Below are positions 14,630 through 21,553 of a stretch of 28,895 nucleotides of DNA, one piece after another; position 1 is the first letter of the stretch; each line of letters starts with the position of its first letter. The position numbers and the translations under genes were made by a program. Source of the stretch: Eubacterium sp. CAG:841 (GTDB lineage: Bacteria > Bacillota > Clostridia > Oscillospirales > CAG-272); the NCBI GenBank assembly GCA_000437375.1, contig FR898212.1, forward strand, positions 30,728-59,622, written 5' to 3'. The notes beneath the pieces are model-generated. The model had not been told where the DNA came from. It did not search any database and saw only the letters and a list, made by a program, of their open reading frames with translations.

Positions 14630-15505
14630 ATGAAGAAAACGCGCTACATCCCATACGGATACACCATGCAAAACGGAACAACAGTCGTGGAACACTCGGA
14701 AGCCGAGGTCATCCGACGCATCTTTGAATCCTATATCAATGGGAACTCTCTCAAAGACATCGCCGATGAACTGACACGGCTCAAGGTTCCGTATACCGAA
14801 AAAACAAGCGTATGGGATAAAGCGCGGATCGCAAGAATCATTGAAAATGCGAAATACACCGGGGATCGGGAGTATGCTCCGATCATCGATGAAGAAATAT
14901 ATGAAAGCGCGGTACAATGCAAGATCGCGCGAAAAACGAATCAGATGCGGAGTGACTCCGAAACCATCCGATTCCTGCGGGATCGGGTGAAGTGCGGTGA
15001 GTGCGGATACCCGATGACACGCACTATGCAATCCTCCTGCAAGATCAAGGAGCGGTGGACATGCACCAATCCCGAATGCGGATGCCGGGTGCGGATCAGT
15101 GATTCGGTACTGATTGAAAAAGTCACCATGCTGATCAACCGGATTATCGAGAACAGTGCGCTCCTTGAGCCGGGAAAAGAACACAGAAAGAAGGACACAC
15201 CGCCAAGCATTCAGCACATGACAGAGGAAATCATGGCGGAAGCCGCCTCCCCCGCAGGAAGCGAGCAGCTGATCCTTGATCGCATCCGGGAGATCGCAAA
15301 AGAACGCTATCGGAACAGTAACATCGAAAAAGAATTGGCGTTGCGGATAGCAAAACGCCAAACAGAATACATGAAGGCACAGAACGACTTCAACCGTGAC
15401 TACTTTCAGAGTCTCATCAGCTATGTAACAATCGGTAGTGACGGAACCGTCGGAGTCAGGACCAAAACCGACACCACCGTAAAGGAGGATAAACAAGATG
15501 GTTGA
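14630..15505 (+). CDS. Serine recombinase-like protein without catalytic domain
   Basis: AAGGAG (14618-14623) precedes the ATG at 14630. The product is 291 aa. It begins directly at the recombinase domain ('RYIPYGYTMQNG', 'FESYINGNSLKDIADELTR', 'ARIIENAKYTGD') and continues with a zinc ribbon ('CGECGYPM', then 'CTNPECGC') and a helical tail. The resolvase domain with the nucleophilic Ser is missing, and the good start site and intact frame argue that this is not a recent truncation. It is likely an accessory DNA-binding subunit that works with the full recombinases on either side. Such three-gene sets with a catalytic-less middle member recur in Firmicutes elements. The reading frame overlaps the next gene by 8 bp. 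Confidence 0.85.
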   Translation: MKKTRYIPYGYTMQNGTTVVEHSEAEVIRRIFESYINGNSLKDIADELTRLKVPYTEKTSVWDKARIARIIENAKYTGDREYAPIIDEEIYESAVQCKIARKTNQMRSDSETIRFLRDRVKCGECGYPMTRTMQSSCKIKERWTCTNPECGCRVRISDSVLIEKVTMLINRIIENSALLEPGKEHRKKDTPPSIQHMTEEIMAEAASPAGSEQLILDRIREIAKERYRNSNIEKELALRIAKRQTEYMKAQNDFNRDYFQSLISYVTIGSDGTVGVRTKTDTTVKEDKQDG

Positions 15506-17198
15506 TCGGATTACAGTCATACCAAAGAAAATCGTGACGGTCATTGAACCGCACAAGTCAACGCTGGTAGATCGGGAGAAATACCGACAGACCCGTGTCG
15601 CGGCATACTGCCGTGTATCAACCGATTCGGAAGAACAGCTGACCAGTTACAAAACACAGAAAAAAGTATATACCGACATGATCACGGCGCGGAAGGATTG
15701 GAGTCTCGTTGACATCTACGCCGATGAAGGCATCTCGGGAACGCTGGCAGAAAAGCGACCGAGATTCAAAAAGATGATCGAGGACTGCCTTGCCGGAAAG
15801 ATCGACTATATCGTAACCAAGTCGGTCTCCCGATTCGCACGAAATACCGTCGAATGCCTGGACTATGTGCGAATGCTCAAATCACGCGGCATCGGCATCC
15901 TGTTCGAGGAACAGAACATCGACACGCTGAAAAGCGACTCGGAACTGTACCTGGTTATCTATGCGGGCTTTGCCCAAGCCGAATCCGAAAGCATCAGTAA
16001 GAATATCACATGGAGCAAACGCAAAAACTTCGAGGAAGGAAAGGTCTCGCTCCAATACAAAAAGATGCTCGGATACCGCAAGGGCGAGGATGGCGAACCG
16101 GAAATTGTCCCCGAAGAAGCCAAACTGGTCGAACGGATCTTCGACCTCTACATCGCGGGAGAAACCCCGCTGTCCATCTCCGAAATTCTGCAAGCCGAGA
16201 ATCCGACCTTCGAGGGAAAGCACTTTACTTACGGCAAAGGCATGATCGAGGGAATCCTCTTCAATGTCAAATACTGCGGCGATGCTATCCTTCAGCAGAG
16301 CGTTACCGTTGATCCAATCATGAAAAAGCGGAAAAAGAATACGGGCGAGGCGCTGATGTACTATGTGCAGAACAGCCACCCCGCTATTGTAACGCGAGAG
16401 AAATTCAACAAGGCGCAGGAGGAACGCGCAAGAAGAAGGACATTCGCCCCGAAATCTCAGAAAGCCGCAATCACGGCAACCGGAAAATATTCACGGTATG
16501 CGCTCTCGCAGGTGCTGATCTGCGCCGAGTGCGGCAGCCCCTACAAGCGCGTCCACTGGAACATCCGAGGCAAGAAAAGCATCGTGTGGCGCTGTGTCAA
16601 CCGCTTGGACCACGGCACACAATACTGCAAGGAATCGCCCACTCTCAGGGAAGACAAGCTCAAGGAAGCCGTCGTCCGTGCGATCCGACAATTCAATGAA
16701 CAAGATGCCAATACCTACACCACACTCATGAAAGCGACGATTGCCGAAGCAATCGGCTTTGACGGGAGTGATGACGAAAAGGAGCTGCTGGAACGACAGG
16801 TCAACGGGTTGAATGAAAAGATGATCGCCATCGTCAACGAGAGCATCGTAAGCGGTGAGGACATAGAATCGAGAGAAGCTGAGATCAAGGAGATTGCAGA
16901 TACCATTGAGAATCTCAAACGCAGGATTCAGATCATCACCGAAAACAGCATGAAAAATGCGGAATACGCAGATCGGATCGCCGAAATCGAAAGAATCATT
17001 ACAGAAAGAGCATCCCACCAAAATGAGTACGATGACAGCATCGTCCGTCAGATGGTGGAATGCATCAAGGTGTACGCCGATAAGCACATCGAGGTCATCT
17101 TCGGCGGCGGGTATGCGGTGGAAGAAACGGTGGAATACAGTTCCTTCTGCTCCGCCGTCATAGTAGCTTCCAAGGCTTCTCGGTGCCGTGCTATGTAA
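15498..17198 (+). CDS. Large serine recombinase 3, with altered C-terminus
   Basis: AAAGGAGG (15481-15488) lies within the end of the previous gene. The product is 566 aa. The catalytic domain has Ser41 in 'AAYCRVSTDS' and 'SVSRFARNT'. It is followed by the recombinase domain (about 190-310), a zinc ribbon ('CAECGSPYKR', 'CVNRLDHGTQYC') and a coiled coil. Residues up to 546 ('GGGYAVEETVE') are family-like. The last 20 ('YSSFCSAVIVASKASRCRAM') are the antisense of a truncated DUF6809 gene, because the natural stop has been lost at a junction at 17136. The second copy of this 3' end at 27106-27212 shows the expected TGA exactly at that codon. The protein may still work, since the extension is beyond the core domains. 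Confidence 0.9.
   Translation: MVDRITVIPKKIVTVIEPHKSTLVDREKYRQTRVAAYCRVSTDSEEQLTSYKTQKKVYTDMITARKDWSLVDIYADEGISGTLAEKRPRFKKMIEDCLAGKIDYIVTKSVSRFARNTVECLDYVRMLKSRGIGILFEEQNIDTLKSDSELYLVIYAGFAQAESESISKNITWSKRKNFEEGKVSLQYKKMLGYRKGEDGEPEIVPEEAKLVERIFDLYIAGETPLSISEILQAENPTFEGKHFTYGKGMIEGILFNVKYCGDAILQQSVTVDPIMKKRKKNTGEALMYYVQNSHPAIVTREKFNKAQEERARRRTFAPKSQKAAITATGKYSRYALSQVLICAECGSPYKRVHWNIRGKKSIVWRCVNRLDHGTQYCKESPTLREDKLKEAVVRAIRQFNEQDANTYTTLMKATIAEAIGFDGSDDEKELLERQVNGLNEKMIAIVNESIVSGEDIESREAEIKEIADTIENLKRRIQIITENSMKNAEYADRIAEIERIITERASHQNEYDDSIVRQMVECIKVYADKHIEVIFGGGYAVEETVEYSSFCSAVIVASKASRCRAM
17032..17136 (+). repeat. 105-bp duplicated recombinase 3' end, copy 1
   Basis: It aligns without gaps to 27106-27210 with five mismatches. 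Four are third-position changes; the fifth changes Val to Ala. The two copies bracket about 10 kb. Identity stops at the T of the natural stop codon, where this copy passes into foreign sequence. Confidence 0.85.
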
Positions 17199-17290
17199 CC
17201 GAGCAGTTCCTTGAATTTAGGTTTGCTGAAAATTTCGTCCTCTTGAGGGACAATGTTGCCGTACCACAGTTCTTTTATCATATTCGCCAT
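17137..17290 (-). pseudogene. Truncated DUF6809-type small gene
   Basis: The start is the complement of 17288-17290, with AAGGAGG (complement of 17299-17305) 8 nt before it. The first about 50 codons ('MANMIKELWYGNIVPQE', 'ELLGYIARHREALEATM') match the N-terminus of the DUF6809 family, which is common in gut Clostridia and has no known function. At 17137 the frame runs into the antisense of the recombinase 3' end and stops at 17048, so the C-terminal half is lost. The convergent recombinase is damaged at the same base, so one recombination event truncated both. Confidence 0.6.
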
Positions 17291-17403
17291 ATTGCGTACC
17301 TCCTTGTAGCACGACATATTACCATAGAGTTCAGCACAAGTCCAGGGGTTACGAAAGAGTTATCATAACAGACAAAAATTCCTTAAAAACAGTATTACTG
17401 GGG

Positions 17404-17432
17404 TTGACAAACCTTTGTTTTTGTGATATAAT
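17404..17432 (+). promoter_or_regulatory. Consensus sigma-A promoter of the five-gene operon
   Basis: TTGACA (17404-17409), a 17-bp spacer and TATAAT (17427-17432) match the consensus perfectly. The promoter is therefore expected to be strong unless repressed. The XRE gene starts 38 bp later. Confidence 0.88.
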
Positions 17433-17458
17433 TGTTCTATGTAATATAACACAGAACA
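17433..17458 (+). promoter_or_regulatory. Dyad at the transcription start, likely XRE operator
   Basis: TGTTCT (17433-17438) and AGAACA (17453-17458) form a symmetric repeat with a 14-bp AT-rich centre that covers the expected start site. A repressor bound here would block the strong promoter. The XRE protein encoded next is the natural candidate, giving autoregulation. Confidence 0.55.
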
Positions 17459-17469
17459 AGGAGGAAAAA

Positions 17470-17853
17470 ATGCCGAAAAAGAACTTCGATAACAAGAAGG
17501 CGCAGAAGCAACGGCTTGGCACAATGTTGACCCTTTGTCGCGGCAAAAGAAGCCTTCGTGAAATTGCTCGTGCAATTGGAATTCCCGCTTCAAATCTTAG
17601 TTATATAGAAAAAGGGGTCAACGCCCCCAGCCCCGAAGTATATGAAAAAATTATAGTCGAATTGAATCCCTCCGACAAAGAGCAACAAGAAATGGATGTT
17701 TTATATAGTCACATTAGAGGCTTGCCGCCGCCGGATGTATGTGAAATCCTTGTAACCAACAATGAGCTGAGCAAATCACTTCGCTTGCTCGGGAATAAAC
17801 GTATTTCCAACGATATGCTCGTACAAATCAACAAATTGTTCGCATCGCTTTGA
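17470..17853 (+). CDS. XRE-family transcriptional regulator
   Basis: AAGGAGG (17458-17464) places the start at ATG 17470. The product is 127 aa. After a basic N-terminus, residues about 30-66 ('SLREIARAIGIPASNLSYIE', then 'NAPSPEVYEKI') form a Cro/C1-type helix-turn-helix. The rest is a short helical domain of about 60 residues. It is the first gene of a five-gene operon and probably represses its own consensus promoter through the TGTTCT/AGAACA dyad. The start codon of the next gene is 16 bp after its stop. In toxin-antitoxin or defence operons this place is usually held by a repressor that keeps costly effectors silent until a trigger appears. That role here is inference. Confidence 0.82.
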   Translation: MPKKNFDNKKAQKQRLGTMLTLCRGKRSLREIARAIGIPASNLSYIEKGVNAPSPEVYEKIIVELNPSDKEQQEMDVLYSHIRGLPPPDVCEILVTNNELSKSLRLLGNKRISNDMLVQINKLFASL

Positions 17854-17868
17854 TTGAAGAGAAATCAC

Positions 17869-19731
17869 ATGAAAACATATTATTTGAAAATCAGAGAAAA
17901 ATTCATCGGCGAAATAAAAGCCGGAACTAAAAAGCATGAATACAGATTGGCATCCCCGGACAGAACACAGGTCAAAGTGGGCGATTTGTTGGTTTTGATT
18001 TCCAATCAAGACAAATCAGTATTTGTAAAAACAACCGTAAAAGGTATAAGAGTTTTCCCCGGTTGGAGAGAAGCTTTGGAAGACAATTGGCAGCAAGATT
18101 TTCAAAACTTGTACTCCACAATTGATGAAGCATTGCGGGAGTGTTATAAGTTTTATCCCAAAGACGAAGTTGATACTTATGGTATCATCGTTTACGATAT
18201 TGAGCCGCTCAAAACAGATATATTACAGTCCAGCATCCTCATCGATACCAATATCATAATCAAAAGAGAAAGCAGCAACAATGTAACCTTCGAAATAGCC
18301 AGCCTGTTTAATTGGTTTACGAAAAAAGGTTCCGCTATCTTTGTTCATGAACGTTCGAAGGATGAACTCTCAACTTACAAAGATGAGTCGGTAAAAAATA
18401 GTATGCTGACAAAGCTTAGTTCCTACAACACCCTTCCCGTATTTACTCAGCATCCAGATGATTATTTTGAAGCGGTAGTTTCACATTATGCAAAAGATCA
18501 AAACGGGATCATCGACAACGCTTTGTTGCGTGAAGTGTATGACGGTAATGTCGGTATTTTACTGACAGATGACAACCTTATCTTAAGGAAAGCAAAAGAA
18601 CTGTATATTCGCGACAGAGTGCTTACATCCGCAGAGTTGTTATCTTGGTTTGAAAACTGTGACCCGCGCAATATAGAATATAAAATGCTGGCAGTCACTT
18701 TGAACGAATTCGGTGATATCGATTTGTCATCTTCGTTTTTCGATACTTTGAGAGAGGATTATGAAGGAATCGTTTTTGACAATTGGTTCAAGAAAAAAGC
18801 GCGCAACAAGGAAAAAGCGTATGTTTTCAAAAATGAAGCCGGGGTGCTGCAAGGCTTTTTATATCTCAAAGACGAGTATGCCGATGAACCCGATTACCTT
18901 AAAGTAACACCGCATCTCACACCCAAACGCCGAATGAAGGTCGGAACATTTAAAATTGAACGCACCGGGTTCCGACTGGGCGAACGCTTCTTGAAAATTA
19001 TTTTTGATAACGCAAGGATTCGCAAGGTCGATGAAATTTATGTTACTCTTTTTGAAGATAAGCGTGAAGGTGTTAAGCAACTGAAAGCATTGATGGAAGA
19101 ATGGGGATTCCGTAAATATGGATATAAGCCCAACGGAGAGCTTGTTCTTGTAAAAGCAATGGACACCTATAATGCTCAAGAAACCCCAAAATTCAATTAT
19201 CCGACTCTCAAGCCCAGCAGCGATTGTTATTTTCTTCCGATATATGCCCAGTATCACACCGACCTGTTTCCCGATATGATATTGAAAAATGAGGATATGC
19301 ATCTATACGAAGAAAATAAAGCTCATCGATATGCATTGGAAAAAATATACCTTTCAGGTTCATACGATGCACCTGCTAATCCTGGAGATCTACTCGTAGT
19401 ATACAGAATAGCAGATAGAGATCCCAAAAAGTACAATTCGGTCGTAACCGGCATTGCCATTATCGAAAGTATATCTCAAACACAAACCGTTGATGAGTGT
19501 GTGGCTCTATGTAAAAACCGTTCTGTATTCACCGAATCAGAAATTCGAGAAATGCACAAGAACCGCCCGATTGTTATAAAACTTCTCGATTATATGCCCT
19601 TTACAACGAAAGTAACATTGGATCAGTTGCGTAAACGTGGAATAATAGACCAATATTCCGGACCCCGCCCATTCAGCAAAATTACGAAAGAACAATTTGA
19701 CATCATATTTAAATTAGGAACGGAGGTATGA
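17869..19731 (+). CDS. ASCH-PIN-GNAT-ASCH multidomain protein (putative effector)
   Basis: The ATG at 17869 follows GAAGAG; an in-frame TTG at 17854 overlaps that site. The product is 620 aa and I read four modules. First, an ASCH/PUA-like fold (about 1-118; 'EIKAGTKKHEYRL', 'VKVGDLLVLIS'), usually an RNA or modified-base reader. Second, a PIN-type nuclease (about 120-265) with a full acidic set: Asp126 in 'ILIDTNIII', Glu166 in 'KDEL', Asp216 in 'IIDNALL' and Asp234 in 'LLTDDNLI'. Third, a GNAT acetyltransferase (about 268-432), with an acetyl-CoA loop-like 'RTGFRLGERFL' at 365 and 'LMEEWGFRKYGY'. Fourth, another ASCH/PUA-like domain (about 440-620; 'NPGDLLVVYRIAD'). Such a fusion would bind RNA, cut it and acetylate a target. 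It is the second gene of the operon, and its stop overlaps upstream of the next gene. The PIN call is strong, GNAT good, the ASCH calls moderate. Confidence 0.78.
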   Translation: MKTYYLKIREKFIGEIKAGTKKHEYRLASPDRTQVKVGDLLVLISNQDKSVFVKTTVKGIRVFPGWREALEDNWQQDFQNLYSTIDEALRECYKFYPKDEVDTYGIIVYDIEPLKTDILQSSILIDTNIIIKRESSNNVTFEIASLFNWFTKKGSAIFVHERSKDELSTYKDESVKNSMLTKLSSYNTLPVFTQHPDDYFEAVVSHYAKDQNGIIDNALLREVYDGNVGILLTDDNLILRKAKELYIRDRVLTSAELLSWFENCDPRNIEYKMLAVTLNEFGDIDLSSSFFDTLREDYEGIVFDNWFKKKARNKEKAYVFKNEAGVLQGFLYLKDEYADEPDYLKVTPHLTPKRRMKVGTFKIERTGFRLGERFLKIIFDNARIRKVDEIYVTLFEDKREGVKQLKALMEEWGFRKYGYKPNGELVLVKAMDTYNAQETPKFNYPTLKPSSDCYFLPIYAQYHTDLFPDMILKNEDMHLYEENKAHRYALEKIYLSGSYDAPANPGDLLVVYRIADRDPKKYNSVVTGIAIIESISQTQTVDECVALCKNRSVFTESEIREMHKNRPIVIKLLDYMPFTTKVTLDQLRKRGIIDQYSGPRPFSKITKEQFDIIFKLGTEV

Positions 19732-19736
19732 TCATT

Positions 19737-20108
19737 ATGAAAAGAAAAATACTGATATCTATAAACCCCGAACACGTACAAAATATTATCGCAGGCATAA
19801 AGAAGTATGAATATCGCAAAATTGCAGCCAAGCAAGATATATCATCCATCATAATTTACGAAACAACACCCATCAAAAGAATTGTTGCAGAAGCTGAAAT
19901 TATTGATGTATTGGAACTTCCACCCGAGGAACTTTGGAATCAAACCAAAAATGAATCGGGTATCAGCAAGGCATTCTTCGATAAATACTTTGATAACAGA
20001 ACGGTAGCCTATGCATATAAACTCGGAAAAATCAGAGTATATGACACTCCCAAAACATTAATGGATTACGGCGTTAAAGCAGCACCGCAATCATTTGTAT
20101 ATGTGTAA
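19737..20108 (+). CDS. Stand-alone ASCH (PUA-like) domain protein
   Basis: GGAGG (19722-19726) is 10 nt before the ATG at 19737 and only 1 nt before the in-frame ATG at 19728, so 19737 is preferred. The product is 123 aa. The start 'KILISINPEHVQNIIAGIKK' with 'YEYRK', then 'IIIYETTPIKRIVAEAEI', is the ASCH/PUA pattern found in proteins thought to bind RNA or modified bases. It resembles the N-terminal domain of the preceding fusion protein ('IKAGTKKHEYRL'), so the two may be paralogues recognising the same ligand, one with and one without catalytic modules. It could be the antidote or sensor of the system; this is inference from the pairing. It is tightly coupled to its neighbours. Confidence 0.75.
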   Translation: MKRKILISINPEHVQNIIAGIKKYEYRKIAAKQDISSIIIYETTPIKRIVAEAEIIDVLELPPEELWNQTKNESGISKAFFDKYFDNRTVAYAYKLGKIRVYDTPKTLMDYGVKAAPQSFVYV

Positions 20109-20110
20109 TT

Positions 20111-20938
20111 ATGAGGTGTATTTTCTGCGGAAGTGATTCCTCGTCATCAAGTAGCGTTGAACATATTGTTCCAGCATCGTTTGGAAATACTACTATTATT
20201 TTACCCAAGGGTGTTGTGTGCGATAAGTGTAATAACTATTTTGCACGAAAGATTGAATCTCCGTTTCTTAATTCCGAGGCGGTTCTCCAATTAAGACAAG
20301 AACTTGAGATTCCGAATCGTGATGGGAAAGAGGTAAATCGATTTGCCAATTTGCCCACCAAAAATATAATGCAAATTTCTCAAGATATACATCTTGTAAT
20401 GTCGCAAGAAGACAAAACCGAGGAAGAAGTCGAGAGAGCTGTATTTGAATATCAAAAATATCTAAAAAGAACAGACGAGATACTTATAAAACCCGACTAT
20501 AATTTGTCTCGACTTTTAGCGAAAATGGCTATTGAAGCTTTTGCATACAAATGCCTTGATGACGGTGATGTGCTCGACTATATAATTGAGGAAGAGGCAT
20601 TGAAAAAGATCAGAGAATACGTTCGTTATGGTGGAAGTATCATATGGGAGTACCATGCCCGGAGAATTTACGCACGTAATGAAGCATACAACCGAGATAT
20701 TACAACACACGTCAATTACGAATTTGATTTTTTGTTTACGTCCAAAGGAAAGGCTTATTTTATAATCGTTATGTATGGCATCGAATATGTTATCAACATA
20801 ATCGACCCCTGTATATCAGACTATGTCGAATGGTTAAAAAATAATGAGTATAATTGCCCTCTTTATATTTCACTGGAACAACGCAAAAAAGAATTTAATG
20901 GTTATTACAAATTTTATAATGCAAACCATACGGAGTAA
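20111..20938 (+). CDS. HNH endonuclease-domain protein
   Basis: The ATG lies two bases after the previous stop. No good Shine-Dalgarno is seen, so translation is probably coupled. The product is 275 aa. The N-terminus has an HNH fold with zinc ligands: Cys3-x2-Cys6, Glu17-His18 in 'SVEHIVPASFGN' and Cys37-x2-Cys40-Asn-Asn in 'VVCDKCNNYF'. This is the HNH_5-type arrangement, with metal-binding and catalytic positions complete. The remaining about 220 residues are a helical and beta-rich domain of unknown family ('FAYKCLDDGDVLDYIIEEE', 'AYFIIVMYGIEYVINIID') that may recognise the target. HNH nucleases of this form are frequent in phage-defence genes. It is the fourth gene of the operon. Confidence 0.8.
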   Translation: MRCIFCGSDSSSSSSVEHIVPASFGNTTIILPKGVVCDKCNNYFARKIESPFLNSEAVLQLRQELEIPNRDGKEVNRFANLPTKNIMQISQDIHLVMSQEDKTEEEVERAVFEYQKYLKRTDEILIKPDYNLSRLLAKMAIEAFAYKCLDDGDVLDYIIEEEALKKIREYVRYGGSIIWEYHARRIYARNEAYNRDITTHVNYEFDFLFTSKGKAYFIIVMYGIEYVINIIDPCISDYVEWLKNNEYNCPLYISLEQRKKEFNGYYKFYNANHTE

Positions 20939-20946
20939 TATACACT

Positions 20947-21501
20947 ATGTCAGATGAATTATTTACGGTTTATGGGAACTCCGAAATTGCTAAGGGCGAT
21001 GAGAACGCAAGATTTGCCTTTTATGCAAGTATCGGATTCTTTATAGAGGTGGCACAAATGCTTGAATATAATTTACGAAAGCTATTGTGTTATGAGCAGT
21101 CTGTGAAAGAAATCGAGAGTGGTGAATTAACAAAGGAACGAGTAACGGAAATCTGTGACAAGTATGATAAATATTATGATGATACATATGCGGACAGGCT
21201 CACCCTCGGTGCGTTGGTAAATCGAATAAACAAGAAAAGCTGTTTGTTCGGCGAATTCGCATCCAAATTAACAGAAATCAATCAATATCGAGTTAAAATA
21301 GTACATTCAATTTTTCAGAACAATATTGTAAAACCCAACCTTACCGATCCCAATATTGTGCGTGATTATACAAGCAAACGGCTGGTACCGATGACAAACA
21401 TGACCATCGAAATCAATAAAGCAATCATAAACATTATCGAAGCATACAGCGAAGATTTACATGATTACAAACGGCAGGTTGGTTTGCCAATATCCAAATA
21501 A
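20947..21501 (+). CDS. HEPN-like protein with R-x4-H motif
   Basis: CGGAG (20931-20935) is 11 nt before the ATG at 20947. The product is 184 aa and nearly all helical. The segment 'LTEINQYRVKIVHSIFQNN' has Arg115-x4-His120 on a predicted helix, the signature of HEPN ribonucleases, which act as dimers with this motif at the interface. The earlier helix pair ('FFIEVAQMLEYNLRKLLCYE') and the closing helix ('TIEINKAIINIIEAYSEDLH') fit a HEPN four-helix bundle. It is the last gene of the operon and is followed at once by a strong terminator. An abortive RNA-cleaving effector is the natural reading, but the family match is by motif only and a non-catalytic helical partner is possible. Confidence 0.62.
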   Translation: MSDELFTVYGNSEIAKGDENARFAFYASIGFFIEVAQMLEYNLRKLLCYEQSVKEIESGELTKERVTEICDKYDKYYDDTYADRLTLGALVNRINKKSCLFGEFASKLTEINQYRVKIVHSIFQNNIVKPNLTDPNIVRDYTSKRLVPMTNMTIEINKAIINIIEAYSEDLHDYKRQVGLPISK

Positions 21502-21503
21502 GA

Positions 21504-21553
21504 AATAACACCTCGACCATGCAATTTTCGTATGAATCGAGGTGTTATTCTTT
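21504..21553 (+). terminator. Terminator of the five-gene operon
   Basis: AATAACACCTCGA (21504-21516) pairs perfectly with TCGAGGTGTTATT (21537-21549), followed by CTTTT. It lies 3 bp after the last stop codon. The A-rich left side would let it also act for the decayed recombinase on the minus strand, which ends at the same place. Confidence 0.85.

Noticed and set aside
14132..15556. Long open frame (- strand), 474 codons, across the recombinase genes
   Set aside because: It spans the antisense of two recombinase genes with clear domains; the composition is unlike a real protein.
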